A stretch of DNA of 64,000 bases from Anastatus disparis (Eukaryota > Arthropoda > Insecta > Hymenoptera > Eupelmidae), in contig JAFFSR010000249.1 of assembly GCA_017163975.1 (NCBI GenBank), positions 5,686,001 to 5,750,000 on the forward strand. Reading direction: 5' to 3'. Below the pieces are notes generated by a model. It made no database searches and was not told where the DNA came from. It saw nothing but the letters and a program-made list of their open reading frames with translations. Each line of letters starts with the position of its first letter. The first letter of the stretch is position 1. Positions 23,460 to 36,024 of the stretch are shown here, one piece after another. Made by a program: the position numbers and the translations under genes.

Positions 23460-24680
23460 CTACCTTCCTCGGGGATATATATCTTTCCAATTCAGAAATA
23501 TGCGCTTTTGTTTTTCTACGGTTTGACTCGTCACATTGCCCACGACGGGTGGTTTTATCTTTACTATTCTATAAGGTCCCTTATATTTCGGCGTTAGTTT
23601 AGCAGAAAACTTTTCAAACGCGTTCGAAAGCACGTGAGTTTTTCTCATAACTTCATCTCCTATAGAAAATTGTACATCTTCTCGCCCGTTATTATATTGT
23701 TTCTCTTGCTTAGCGCGCGCCTCGTCTATATATTTAGCAACTAAATCTCTTAACGCGTCTAAACTTTTGAAGCGATCCACCCACATCTATGGCTCTATTT
23801 TCTCAATCAGACGTACACCTTCTACCTCTTGACGCAAACTAGCTATTTGCTTAGGATGACGTCGATAATTGAAAAATGCAGGAGAAACCTTGGTTGACTC
23901 TTGCACGGCAGTTTTAATCGCATGGCAAAATTCATGAACGTGTACGTTCCAATTTCTATAATCATCTCCAACAAACGCTGCTATCATCGTTTTTAATAAG
24001 CAATTAACACGCTTAACAGGATTTGCCTGAGGATAATACGGTGGTGTTGTCACGTGTTTTATTCCATGGTCTTTCAAGACTTTCTCAAGTTGTTGATTAT
24101 CAAATTCTCGTCCATCATCAATTAAAAAAATATTCAGGTGTTTTCCATTTTAAAATTATTAATTCCTCTAAGGCTCTCACCATAGATTTTTCATCGACTT
24201 TTCTCAGCGGCTTTAACTCCAGCCAACGTGTGAATAAGTCCTGAAACACTATCGGATATTTATGTTGCAGTTTACTTGGTGAAAATTCCATTAAATCAAC
24301 CGCTACTACGGCCTATGGTCTCTCTACGATTCTGCTGCTCATCTAACCTTGTGCTTCTGTTTGTGAAACTTTATATCTTTGGCACCGCTCACACTCTCTA
24401 ACGAAATTATACACATTGTGATAGACTCCTTCCCAATAATACTCTCGAGCGACTCTGTCATAAGTCTTTTCCACTCCTAGATGACGTGTTATCGGTGTGC
24501 AATGGGCTCCTTTTATTACTCTTTCCTTATGTTCAAGCGGCACAACTAATTTCCAGTTTTCTTCTCTGTGAGCCACTAAATCTAGCAGCTGGTCATCTCT
24601 GAGTTTATACAAGCGACCATTGTCGACTTTCCAATCTTTATATTTTATCAGAATTTTAACTACGTCGTCCATGAGGCGTA
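23460..24680 (-). pseudogene. Gypsy-1 integrase relic
   Basis: The N-terminal zinc domain (24672-24343) has H...H in AHCTPITRHLGVEKTYDRVA and C..C in CERCQRY. The catalytic core (about 24300-23850) has FQDLFTRWLE, IDDGREF, then PYYPQANPVKRVN, where the expected catalytic Glu is Lys (codon at 24012-24014). The C-terminal domain (23786-23460) has FSIGDEVMRKTHVLSN and YKGPYRIVKI. Stops separate the segments, including TAG between EP and MWVDRF near 23787. The enzyme would join retrotransposon cDNA to host DNA. Confidence 0.9.
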
Positions 24681-25854
24681 AATAATTGGCTTATCTCGTC
24701 AAAAGCTGATACTGCGGTTTCTTCAACTTCAAATATACGAGAGAGAGCATCTGGCACTTTATTAAACGCTCCTTTTCTGTGTATTATTTCAAAATTACAC
24801 TCTTGCATTTCTAAAGCCCATTGCACAAGCCTTCCTGTTGGATCTTTCAGATTACGCAACCATTTTAAGGTGTTATGATCTGTGATCACTTTAAATTTAT
24901 AGACATTTTAATAAAGTCTTAACTTTTTAATGACCCATTTCACGGCTGAACACTCTTTCTCTGTTGTGAAGTAATTTCTCTCGGCTTATGTCAAAACTCT
25001 ACTCATGCAAACAATTGGATGCTCTCCGTCTTTTCCCTCTTGTGTTAACACGGCGCTTATAGCATACCCACTTGCATCACACTATGTTGTAAAAGGCTTG
25101 CTAAAATCAGGCCTTGCTAATACTGGTGCAACTGTTAAGGCTTTCTTTAACCCTCTAAACGCTTCCTGCTGCTTTTTTATCAACTACCATTTTTTAATCT
25201 TCCTTAATAATTTCACTAACGGCAATTTGAACTTAGCAACATTTTCTACAAAGCGTGCATACCAGCCTACCATTTCAAGGAAACCTCTTAACTGTCCGAC
25301 TGTTCATGGCGCTGGATAATTAAACACCATCATGACTCTTTCAGGGTCAGATCTCAGACCATCTTTATCTAATAAAAACCCAAGGTATGAGACCTGATAG
25401 CAGCAAAACTCGCACTTTCTTTTATAAATTTCTCACCCAGCGTCGACTAACTTTTGAAGCACCACTTCCAACCAATGCAAGTGTTTGTCAAATGTCTTCA
25501 TGACTATAATTATGTCATCAAGGTAACTAAAAACGTAAGGTTTGAGCGCAGGGCCGAATAGAAGATCTATAAATCGCTGCTGCGTTCAAGGCGCATTAGT
25601 TAAACTAAAACTCATTCTTTTGAACTGCCATAATCCTGAACCAGGCACTGCAAACGCTGTATATTTTCTACTCGCACGTTCCATCGGTATTTAAAAATAA
25701 GCTTGTTTTAAATCAATTTTGGATAAATATTGCGTAATTTATCTAAATTTAGTCCATGTTCAACAGTGCATCTTCGTCTTTCTTTGTCACTTTATTCTAA
25801 TCACGGAAGTCAACACAAAATCTATACAATTCATCTGGCTTTCTCACCAACACG
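24656..25854 (-). pseudogene. Gypsy-1 reverse transcriptase and RNase H relic
   Basis: Reading from 25850 down: VLVRKPDELYRFCVDFRD, then YFQIPMERASRKYTAFAVPG, the active-site box FSYLDDIIIV (about 25530-25500), CDASGYAISAVLTQEGKDGE, and the tether KVITDHNTLKWLRNLKDPTG (24900-24840) with RKGAFNKVPDALSRIF. YLDD is intact, but many single in-frame stops break the frame, often where Gln or Trp is expected. The N-terminal RT palm and the protease are cut off by the repeat at 25855. Confidence 0.9.
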
Positions 25855-26519
25855 CGTAACAATCTCATTGGCTACTAATTATTTCCGTTCCACGCTCTTT
25901 TATTATTAACTATTTTAACGAATAGTTTAATAACTTATTTCACCTCACACACTCGTATTAATTACTCCTCATTCATTTTAACTAATTTAATAAGTTATGA
26001 CGCATAAAATACTATTTCTTTCAAAGAGGCGCCGGCGCTTAGTCCTTTCGCTTTCTCTTTTTTTCGCTCACATGCATGGATTTATTTTCTCGCTCACTCT
26101 CACTTGAATATCAATAAGCAACTTTACACTTATTTGGCGCATATACACAATTAAGAATCTTTCACTACGATTTATAAATTACAAAAAAGTCCTTATAGTT
26201 GGCTTTATTCTTCTTTTCGTCTTCTTTCCTTCTTTTTTTCTTCCTTTGGCGCAAACATATCCTCTCGTTGTTTTCGTTCTTTTTATACGATGTTTAGGCA
26301 GACGAAATTGAGCAGGAAAATCGCCCGATTGAAACTCTATAAACTATGGCTCCAACCCATGAAAAATAAAATTTACAAAATATTTTAATAAAAGAAAATC
26401 ACACAAATATTACCCCTTGTTTAGTAGTATCTAGAGAAAAAGATTTACTTATAAACGTACGCTCTATGGTTTTATTTATATTTTATTTTTTCAATAAAAT
26501 AGCGATGTCGAACGGCGTC
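25855..26519. repeat. Gypsy-1 terminal direct repeat, right copy
   Basis: 665-bp copy of 20561-21226. It begins directly at the truncated RT sequence, with no primer-binding or leader region between. Confidence 0.85.
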
Positions 26520-26655
26520 AAAACTGCTCATATTAATATTGAACTTTGTGTATCAATACAAAGTATTAAATATATTTATGATTATATTTATAATGGAGTA
26601 GATAAAGCCTTTTGCAAAATAAAACGAAGTGGAATTGAAGAAAACGCTAACATTG

Positions 26656-28626
26656 CAAGCCTACGCTGGTCTTAGCGTGCGCTTCTTTTAGCATACGCTA
26701 TATTTAGCACACGCTAATTTTTCTATTACATGCTAGATTTAGCACACGCTAATATTCTTATTTCATGCTGGATTCAGCGATCGTGAATTAAAGCGGACTC
26801 AAGCTTAGCGCACGTTATTTTCGCAAATGAATGCTAGTTTTAGCACACGCTAACATCGCAAGCTTACGCTAGTTTTAGCGTGTGCATCTTTTAGCATACG
26901 CTATATTCAGCACACGCTAATTTTTCCATTTCACGCTAAATTTAGCACACGCTAATTTTGCTAATGTGTGCAAGATTCAGCGCACGCTAGTTCTAGCAGA
27001 CTCTTGTTCTTGCGCACGCTACATTGCAAGCCTAAGCTTGTTTTAGCGTGCGCTTCTTTAAGCATACCCTATATTCAGCACACGCTAATTTTTATATTAC
27101 ATGCTAGATTTAGCACACGCTAATTTCAGCAGAATTCAGCCTTAACGCATGCTGGATTTAGCGAATGCTAATTTCAGCAGACGCTAATTTCAGAAGATGC
27201 TATATTTAGCACCGGCTAATATGGCTAGTTATTGCTAGATTTAGCGCACACTAATATTTTCATTTCACGCTGGATTTAGCGATCGTAAATTAAAGTGGAC
27301 TCAAGCTGAGCACACGTTATTTTTGCAAATAAATGCTAGTTTTAGCACACGCTAACATCGCAAGCTTACGCTTGTTTTAGCGCGTGCTCCTTTTATCATA
27401 CGCTATAATCGACACACGCTAATTTTTTCATTTCACGCTATATTCAAAACACGCTAATTTTGCTAATGTGTGCTAGATTTAGCGCACGCTAGTTCTAGCA
27501 GACACCTGTTTTTGCGCACGCTAACATTGCAAGCCTACGCTGTTTTTAACGTGCGCTTCTTTCAGTATACGCTATATTCAGTACATGACAATTTTTCCAT
27601 TACATGCTAGATTTAGCACACGCTAATTTTAGCAGAATCCAGCTTTAGCGCCCGCTGGATTTAGCGAGCGTTAATTTAAGCAGACGCAAAATCTAGCACT
27701 AATTAGCAAAATTAGTGTGTGCTAAATCTAGCGTAAAATGAAATATTATCCTGTGCTCAATATAGCGTATGCAAAAATAAGCGCACGTTAAGACTAGCGT
27801 AAGCTTGCAATGTTAGCGTGTGCTTAAACTAGCATTTATTTGCGAAAATAACGTGCGCTAAGCTTGAGTCCGCTTTAATTCACGATCTCTGAATCTAGGA
27901 TGAAATAAGAATAATAGCGTGCGCTAAATCTAGCAATAACTAGCAATATTAGCCGATGCTAAATATAGCATCTTCTGAAATTAGCGTCTGCTGAAATTAG
28001 CGTTAGCTAAATCAAGTGGGCGCTAAGGCTGGATTCTTATAAAATTAGCGTGTGCTAAATCTGGCATGTAATGGAAAAATTAGCGTGTGCTGAATATAGC
28101 GTATGCTTAAAGAAGCGCACGCTAAAACAGGCGTAGGCTTGCAATCTTAGCGTGCGCAAAAACGAGAGTCTGCTAGAACTAGCGTGTGCTAAATCTTGCA
28201 CACATTAGCAAAATTAGCGTGTGCTAAATCTAGCATGGAATCGAAAAATTAGCGTGTGCTGAACATAGCGTATGCTAAAAGAAGCACACGCTAAAACTAG
28301 CGTAAGCATGCGATGTTAGCGTGTGCTAAAACTAGCATTTATTGGCGAAAGTAACATGCGCTAAGCTCGAGTCCGCTTTAATTCACGATCGCTGAATCCA
28401 GCATGAAATAAGATTATTAGCGTGCGCTAAATCTAGCAATAACTAGCAATATTAGCCGGTGCTAAATATAGCATCTTCTGAAATTAGCATCCGCTGAAAT
28501 TAGCATTCGCTAAATCCAACGGGCACTCAGGCTGAATTCTGCTAAAATTAGCGTTTGCTAAATCTAGCATGTAATGGAAAAATTAGCGTGTGTTGAATAT
28601 AACGTATGCTAAAAGAAGCGCACGAA
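26656..28626. repeat. Giant fold-back array of TAGCGTGYGCTAA motifs
   Basis: The left half (26656 to about 27700) is built from TTTAGCACACGCTAAT, TGCTAGATTTAGC and GCAAGCCTACGCT blocks. The right half (about 27710-28626) is the same set in reverse complement and reverse order, ending AAAAGAAGCGCACG as the inverse of CGTGCGCTTCTTTT at 26677. Arms are about 1 kb, with internal higher-order repetition. The unit itself is palindromic. No ORF of note. Confidence 0.9.
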
Positions 28627-29440
28627 CTGTGGTGGTGATTATTGGTGATTATAGTCAATACTATAGTTATGTAATAATAACTATGATTGATTATAAAACT
28701 GTAACGATGATTATACGTGATTATAGTAATTACTATAGTTACGTAGCAATAACTAAAAATGAATGTAAGACTGTAATGATGATTGTTGGTGATTATAGTC
28801 TTAACTATAATTTTGTGGTAATAACTATAATTGATTATAAAACTGTTGTAATGATTATAGGTAAATATAATCATTACTATAATTTTTTTGTAATAATAAT
28901 AACTCTAATTGATTATATAATTGTAGTGATAATTGTAGGTGATTATAGTCATTACTATAGTTTCGCGGCAATAACTACAATTGATTATAAAATTGTGGTG
29001 ATGAGTATTGTTTATTATTGATTATAGTCAACACTATAGTTACGTAGTAATAACTCAGATTGATTATAAAACTGTATTGATGATTATACGTGATTATAGT
29101 CATTACTATAGTTACGTAGCAATAACTAAAAATGAATGAATGACTGTAGTGATGATCGTAGGTGATTATAGTCTTAACTATAATTTTGTGGTAATAACCA
29201 TAATTGATTATAAAACGGTTGTAATGATTATAGGTGAATATAATCATTAATTATAATCACTAATTGATTATATGATTGTAGTGATGATTATAGGTGACTA
29301 TAGTCATTACTATAGTTTCGTGGTAATAACTACAATTAATTATAAAACTGTGGTGATGATTATATGTCATTACAGTCATATAGTTACGAAGTAATAATTA
29401 TAATTGAATCGTTAAACTGTACAATCTTAAACAACTTATA
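28627..29440. repeat. 72-bp minisatellite, about 11 units
   Basis: The unit contains GATTATAAAACTGT, GATGATTATAGGTGATTATA, TTACTATAGTTACGTAG and CAATAACTA. Starts are spaced about 72-76 bp. Because 72 is a multiple of three, an open frame of 143 codons (28590-29021, plus strand) gives a 24-residue repeat. It is a by-product of the array, not evidence for a protein. Confidence 0.9.
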
Positions 29441-30029
29441 TTAGCAAAATATTTTCCGAGTCAAAAGAAATGTCGATGTTAAGGAAAAAGGAGAATATTA
29501 CATTGTTAACCAAGGGAGTAGAATAGGTGATTTATGCTCGAGACGGGAACATAAAGATGAGGTCCAATACACCTTCACTTTCGTGGTTAATATATTACTG
29601 TTTCATACACGACGGGCGTCATATTCAGCCGCATTGAGTATACATCTGTTGATAATACGAGAAGTAGCGGCATTAATATATGATAACATGAAAATAAAAA
29701 TGTGGCAAAGCACCTACCGGAGTTGGCGTGAAGGGGAAGCCCCCGCTCCGGAAAATAAATAAAAGATAAACGAGTTTCTACAAAAAATATTGATGAAAAA
29801 AGCACCTATATTTTTGAGTAACTTGAGTTATTAGAGTAATTCATATTTCTTTGAATAATTCGATTCATTCAAGCACTCTGAGCAGCTCATATTTTTACGA
29901 ACAATTCGAGTTATTCATATTTTATTCGAGTAACTCGATCAATTTTAGACACGAACTCGTAGAGTCGAGTGATTTCTTTGAGTTGTTTATGAAATCAAAT
30001 ACTCGCACACGTAATTATTACATGTATTT
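29441..30029. other. Unique spacer, partly TAATTCGAG-rich
   Basis: No gene recognised. 29820-30000 has GAGTAACTCGA/TAATTCATATTTTTCGAG words like those at 50765-51130. Confidence 0.5.
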
Positions 30030-32208
30030 TACGCATAAACCATAAGCTCATAAACAATAAAATCATCAATAAACCCATAGAGCGTAAAGTAATAAACCGT
30101 AAACTTATAAACCAATAACTCGTAAAGTTATGAACCATTAAACCATAAACTCATAAACTATAAACCCATAAACCATGAAACCAAATTCAAGAACCATAAA
30201 CCATTAACCCATTAACCCATAAACCCATAAACCATAAACCCATGAACCATGAGCCATAAACCCGTAAACCCAAATCCAAGAACCATAAACCCATAAACCA
30301 TAAACCCAAATCCAAGAACCATAAACCATTAACCCATAAACCATAAACCATAAACCCATAAACCATAAACCCATTAACCATAAACCCATAAACCATAAAC
30401 TCGTAAACCCAAATCCAAGAACCATAAACCCATAAACCATAAACCATAAACCTATAAACCCAAATCCAAGAACCATAAACCCATATACCCTTAAAGCATA
30501 AGCCCATAAACCATTAACTCAAAACCATAAACCCATAAACCATAAACCTATAAACCCATAAACCATAAACCCAAATCCAAGAACCATAAATCATTAACCC
30601 ATAAACCCATAAATCATAAACCCATAAACCATAAACCCATAAACCATAAACTCGTAAACCCAAATCCAAGAACCATAAACCCATAAACCATAAACCATAA
30701 GCCCGTAAACCCAAATCCAAGAACCATAAACCCATATACCCTTAAAGCATAAGCCCATAAACCATTAACTCATAAACCATAAACCCATAAACCATAAACC
30801 TATAAACCCATGAACCATGAACTATAAACTCATATGCCATAAATCCATAAACCCATAAATCGTAAACCCATAAATGCATAAACCCATAAACCATAAACAC
30901 ATGAACCCATAAAACCATAAACCATGAACCCATAAAGCATAAACCCATAAACTATAAACACATAAACCATAAACCCAAATCCAAGAACTATAAACCCATA
31001 AACCCATAAACCATATACCTAAATCCAAGAACCATAAACCCATAAATCATAAACCTATGAACCATAAACCCATAAACCCATAAACTATAAACCATAAACC
31101 ATAAACTCGTAAACCCAAATCCAAGAACCATAAACCCATAAACCACAACCCCATAAACCATTAAAGCGTAAACCCATAAACCACAAACCATAAACCCATA
31201 AACCCGTAAACCAAAATCCAAGAACCATAAACCCATAAACCCATAAACCCTTAAAGCATAAACTCATAAACCATAAACCCATAAACAATAAACCCATAAA
31301 TTGTAAAGCCATAAACCCATAAACTATGAATCCATAAACCATAAACCTATAAACTCATAAATCGTAAAACCATAAGCCCATAATTCCATAAACCATACAC
31401 CTATAAACCCATAAACCATAAACCCATAAACCATAAACCCATAAACCCATAAACCATAAACCCATAAACCATAAACCCATAAATCATAAACCATAAACTC
31501 ATAAACCATAAACCCATAAACCCATTAACGATAAACCATAAACCCATAAACCTTAAAACCATAAACCCATAAACCTTAAAACCATAAACCATAAACCCAT
31601 AAACTATGAACTATAAACCCATATACCATAGAACCATAAACCAATAAATCGCAAACTCATAAATAGATAAACCCATAAACCCTAAATCCATAAACAATAA
31701 AACCATAAATAATAAACCCATAAATTGTAAAGCCATAAACCCATAAACTATGAACCCATGAACTATAAACACATAAACCATATTTCAAATCCAAGAACCA
31801 TAAACCCATAAACCCATAAACCATAAACCCAAATCCAAGAACCATAAACCCATAAACCCATAAACCATAAACCCAAATCCAAGAACCATAAACCCATAAA
31901 CCATAAACCCAAATCCAAGAACCATAAACCATTAACCCATAAACCCATAAATCATAAACCCATGAACCATAAACCCATTAACCCATAAACCCATAAATCA
32001 TAAACCCATGAACCATAAACCCATAAACCCATAAACTATAAACCATAAACCATAAACCATAAACTCGTAAACCCAAATCCAAGAACCATAAACCCATAAA
32101 CCACAACCCCATAAACCCTTAAAGCGTAAACCCATAAACCATAAACCATAAACCCATAAACCCGTAAACCGAAATCCAAGAACCATAAACCCATAAACCC
32201 ATGAACTC
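30030..32208. repeat. Satellite of AAACCAT and AAACCCAT units
   Basis: About 2.2 kb of alternating 7-mers and 8-mers, broken periodically by AAACCCAAATCCAAGAACC. Longer duplications exist: about 31062-31245 recurs at about 32010-32195, and about 30477-30560 at about 30728-30810. The minus strand is open in several frames as WVYGLWFMGL-type repeats, a translation artefact of the satellite. Confidence 0.95.
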
Positions 32209-32499
32209 TTAAGAGGAGGTCACGTATCTCTGTCCTTTTCTAATAAAAAAATTGAGTTTTTTACACGAACAAACAACTTTAACAAAAAATGATGAGAAAG
32301 CCGCATCTCGTAATAAAAAAAGCATTATTTTCTTTGATAAGAAAGAATTAATTTTATTGCTTCGTTTTCAAGAAAACCTTGAAAAACCAAATTGTCCACC
32401 CTAACCTCTATGATTTAAGTTTTTCAAGGTTTTCTTGAAAACGAAGCAATAAAATTAATTCTTTCTTATCAAAGAAAATATTGCTTTTTTTATTACGAG
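32209..32499. mobile_element. MITE A2, right end lost
   Basis: TTAA at 32209-32212, then GAGGAGGTCACGTATCTCTG. The second arm stops at TATTACGAG (32499), where Gypsy-2 gag begins. The left TTAA forms the border with the satellite. The right 50 or so bases and second TTAA are missing, so this is a deletion junction. Confidence 0.85.
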
Positions 32500-34240
32500 C
32501 AAGTCGCTGGTATGAAATAGCTGAAATGAGAATCCGAAATTGGAGCGGATTTAAAAAGGCCTTTCAATGACGATATATTCCAGTTATGGACGAGGAGGAT
32601 GTCTTAGATAAATTAAAAGCCAGAGCTCAAGAAAAAGAAGAAAAGATATCCAATGACCTCTCTAATTTTGAGTATATTGTCGGCCATTTTAACTATCCTC
32701 CATCGTTAAGGAGACAAATCGAGATCGCATATCGGAATCTATTGTCAGAGAATTGACGGTATATGTCAACTAAAAAGATATATGATTTTGATGATTTAGA
32801 GAAGTATAGACAACGGTGGGAGAAACAAAAGGAGTTGGATCAAAAATATGTTCCAGCTCCTACAAAAGAGAATTAAAAATTCTAGGCGCTGCTTATCATC
32901 GAGAGACAAAGAGTGCGAAATTAGCAGCTAGCAGAGTCAAGATTATAGATGACACGGAAGAGAAAAAAAACCGACAATTCACAGAACGTGAATACGAAAC
33001 AACCAAAGCCAGCACCTTGGAAAACAAGAGCAATAAGAAGAAATCTTCTGCTTCATCAAATCAGCAAATTTAAACTGAAGTTGTAGATCTTAATGCAGAT
33101 GATAACGCTCACAAGAAGAGTATTTGATCTCCTGAAACTGGATCTGGCTAGAACTGTAGAATATGATTTTTTTATGAAAAAAATGAACCTGTGTTTTCTC
33201 TTTTTGTCCAGTAGGCCCCCTAGAAAAGAATATAGACATTTTTCAAAAATATGGTAAATAAGAGCCATTATAAGAACTTGAATAACCAAAGAACTAAGAC
33301 TTTGACGGAAAAAATGCATTGTAAATAAAATAAAGCACAAATTAAATGCTTTAATTTGAGCTTTGTTGTATTAAAAAAGCTTCTGTTGTACGAAAGTTAC
33401 AGGCAATTAAAATATGCTAATGAGATAGCGTAAAAAAATGATTATATTTTAGATGCTAAAAATATTGAGTAAGTATGTAATAATATTTAATTAATTAGTA
33501 AGAACTTTCAAACAATAAAAGATTTTTTAATGCAATAAAGCTTAAATTAAAGCATTAAATTCGTGCTTTATTTTATTTTGTATACATTTTGTTGTGAGAG
33601 TTTCAGTTCTTTTGTTATTGAAGCTCTTATAAAAGCTCTTATTAACCATATTTTCGAAAAAATGTCTATATCCTTGCCTAGGGGCCTATTGGACGAAAAG
33701 AAAAAACACAGGTTCATTTTTTTATCAAAAAATCATATGTTGCAGTTTCAGCCGAATCTATTTCCCGGAGGCCAAACACTCTGCTTGTCAGTCCAAACAA
33801 GTAACTGAGAAAAATAAGATTAGGTCTAATAATAATGGAACCAGACCTAAACAATCTACTAAACGATGCTAGTCAAAATCAGAGAAACACACCGTAAATT
33901 AAGGTCAAAGAAGAAATGAACCTTCAAACAGAGTGGATTGATCGGTTTTCTATGGTGAATGTCATGTGCGTCATACTTTTGGATATAGAGTTTTACAGTG
34001 CGCAAAATGCACATGCCATTCGTGTTCACAAATAGTTCATTCTTTATTTGAATGCTCTAATAGAACATCGAATAATCGAAGGTGGGGTCAAAATACCAAT
34101 AGAGCAGCACCAAATCTTAGCTGTCAAGGGTGTGAACTTAGAGGTGTAACCTTGCATACGTGCAAGAACTGTGCTCACATTCGTAGTTTCTTGGAAAACG
34201 GTCGAACACGAACGTAGGATAGCCCTCCACACTCCTAAAT
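32500..34240 (+). pseudogene. Gypsy-2 gag relic
   Basis: The capsid-like part (about 32505-32860) reads RWYEIAEMRIRNWSGFKKAF, YPPSLRRQIEIAYRNLL and FDDLEKYRQRWEKQKELDQ, the usual retrotransposon gag layout. Stops occur near 32566, 32751 and 32871. After insertion N, the nucleocapsid part (about 34015-34185) has CHSCSQIVHSLFEC (CCHC) and CQGCELRGVTLHTCKNC (CCCC). The same fingers are found in the ORF 3' of integrase in Gypsy-1. Confidence 0.85.
33120..33779. mobile_element. Inverted-repeat element N inside Gypsy-2 gag
   Basis: Arms 33120 to about 33370 and about 33530-33779 share ATGAACCTGTGTTTTYTCTT, AGACATTTTTYRAAAATATG and TTTATTTTATTTTGTA-type blocks in inverse order. The ends read GTATTTGATCTCC and GGAGGCCAAACAC. 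No target duplication resolved. No ORF beyond arm mirror images. Confidence 0.75.
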
Positions 34241-34794
34241 ATTCGATAACGGGTGAAAAATATAACGGAGAAAACGGAGAAAGAGAAGTGAATGGAAATG
34301 GTAATGAGATACCTAAATCAACACATACAGAGAGTCAAGAAACAGAGATTATTAATACAGGGAATTGAGAAACAGAGATTATTAATATAGGAAATCGAGA
34401 CACAGAGAACATTAATAAAGAGAATACAAATATAGATCAATGAGAAACAGAGACATAAATAAGAGGCACAAAAGAAACAGAAATAGAAATAATAAAAGAG
34501 AGGCCACTTGATGAAGAACCTGGTCAGAGTATAAATAGAGATAATGAGATACGTCAGAATGATGAAGAAAATCTGACTTCTGAAGAGCATATAAGAGAAG
34601 CTGTGAGAGAGTTAGTGCAGCAGATAAATTTCTCGAACACAGATGAGAACAGTGTTCCAGATACTGTGGCAGTTCCAGATCAGTCTGTTAAAGATGGTAC
34701 TTTGCCTTTAATAGTTCAAGAGGGGGAGAAGTCATATCACGTACGACAAAGAAGAGAAATTTAGAAAATATACAGAGCAAGGTTGCAGGATCAA

Positions 34795-35170
34795 CGTCAG
34801 AAAATCGAAATTTCTTGCAAGTCAAGTTAGAAAAAGAGAAATACCTAGCTCTATTTGACCCAGGTGCAATGACTACATTAGTTGGGCCAAAGATTGGAGA
34901 GAGATTTTAAGACAAATTAAAACCTAACAACTCATCAATCAAGACTGTGACTGGAGCCATATCTAAACTGTTGGGTGTGCTAGAGGTCGTATTAGACGTT
35001 GATGGAGTAGTACAACCCATGGAGATTGCAAGACAAATGGAACACGATATGGTTCTGGGTATGGATTTCCATTGAAAATGGGATTTAGAAGTAGAACTAT
35101 ATCAAGATTTATACAGAGTTTCAGATGGAGAGTGGAGGAAATTTTCAAATCATCGCTCTGAGGTTAAAGC
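34795..35170 (+). pseudogene. Gypsy-2 aspartyl protease relic
   Basis: ENRNFLQVKLEKEKYLALFD followed by PGAMTTLVG gives the active-site loop as DPG instead of D(S/T)G. VLGMDFH and KWDLEVELYQDLYRV follow. Stops at about 34907 and 35074. The family cleaves the gag-pol polyprotein. Confidence 0.75.
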
Positions 35171-36024
35171 AGTAATTTTTGGAGAGTGTGCTAAAATAGT
35201 CGAGATCATCGAAGATCAAGAGAAAACAGTGAAAGATATGGCTAAGAGAATCTTACCACCACCATCAAAAGTATCAGAAATCACTACCTTAATAGAGCAC
35301 AATATGGAGATCGAGCCTGGAGTTAGGCTGACTAAACAATGCCCAAGATGTATGTCACTATACAAACTTTAAGTGGCACAAGAGGAGGTGAAGAGAATGA
35401 TAGAGCAAAATATTATCAAGGAATAAGCGATTAAATGGAGCAGTGAGCTGGTGATTGTCAGGAAACCTAATGAAAAGTATAGGTTTTGTGTTTATTTCCG
35501 AGACGTGAATAAAGTCACTAAACCTGATACTTATCCAATGCAGAGTATGAATTCTATTTCAGACAAATAGAGTAAAGCAAGGTATATTACTAAATTTGAT
35601 CTAGAGCAATCGTATTTTCAGGTAATGTTGAGCAAAGAGAGTTGTAAATATACAACATTTGCAGTGTCTGGATTGGGTTTATTCTAATTTAAACGTCTTC
35701 TATTTGACCTTTCAAAAGCTTGTTAATGCCTTGTTTAGTCCAGAATTCGAGCCACATATCTTTGGATATCTAGATAATATTATCATTGTAACAGAAACGT
35801 TTAAAGAACATTCAAAGTGGGTCACGATCGTGTTAAAAAGATAAGTGAGTGCAGGCCTTGTCGTGAACAATGAAAAGCGTAAATTTTTTGTTCAAGTCTA
35901 ACTGACCTGGGATGTAAATTAAATAGAGTTGGGTTGAGACCAGATTTCGAGAGAATATCACCTGTGCTTAATTATTCTGCTCCTAAAACTATTGAACAAT
36001 CGAGACGTTTTTTTAGTCTAGACA

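Larger units (their letters stand above)
20561..26519 (-). mobile_element. Gypsy-1: rearranged or deleted Ty3/gypsy element
   Basis: Two direct repeats, 20561-21226 and 25855-26519 (both start CGTAACAATCTCATTGG and end GAACGGCGTC), bracket minus-strand retrotransposon genes. Reading 5' to 3' on the minus strand the order is RT, RNase H, integrase, then after about 60 bp a gag-like zinc-knuckle ORF. The right repeat abuts RT abruptly, so protease and any upstream gag are missing. The repeats may be LTRs. Alternatively they may be 3'UTR copies, with the LTR starting TGTTACGGGCC just below 20561, because clean TG...CA ends are not seen. Confidence 0.75.

Noticed and set aside
26656..29440. CRISPR-like array
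   Set aside because: Units are palindromic or fully repetitive without unique spacers, in a eukaryotic context with spliced exons.
30187..32186. Many overlapping minus-strand frames of MVYGFMGLW-type repeats
   Set aside because: They are translations of the AAACCAT/AAACCCAT satellite in several frames at once; no start context or domain.
30030..32208. Interstitial telomere
   Set aside because: The unit is not the insect TTAGG repeat, nor exact AAACCCT; variable 7/8-bp words with higher-order structure point to a satellite.
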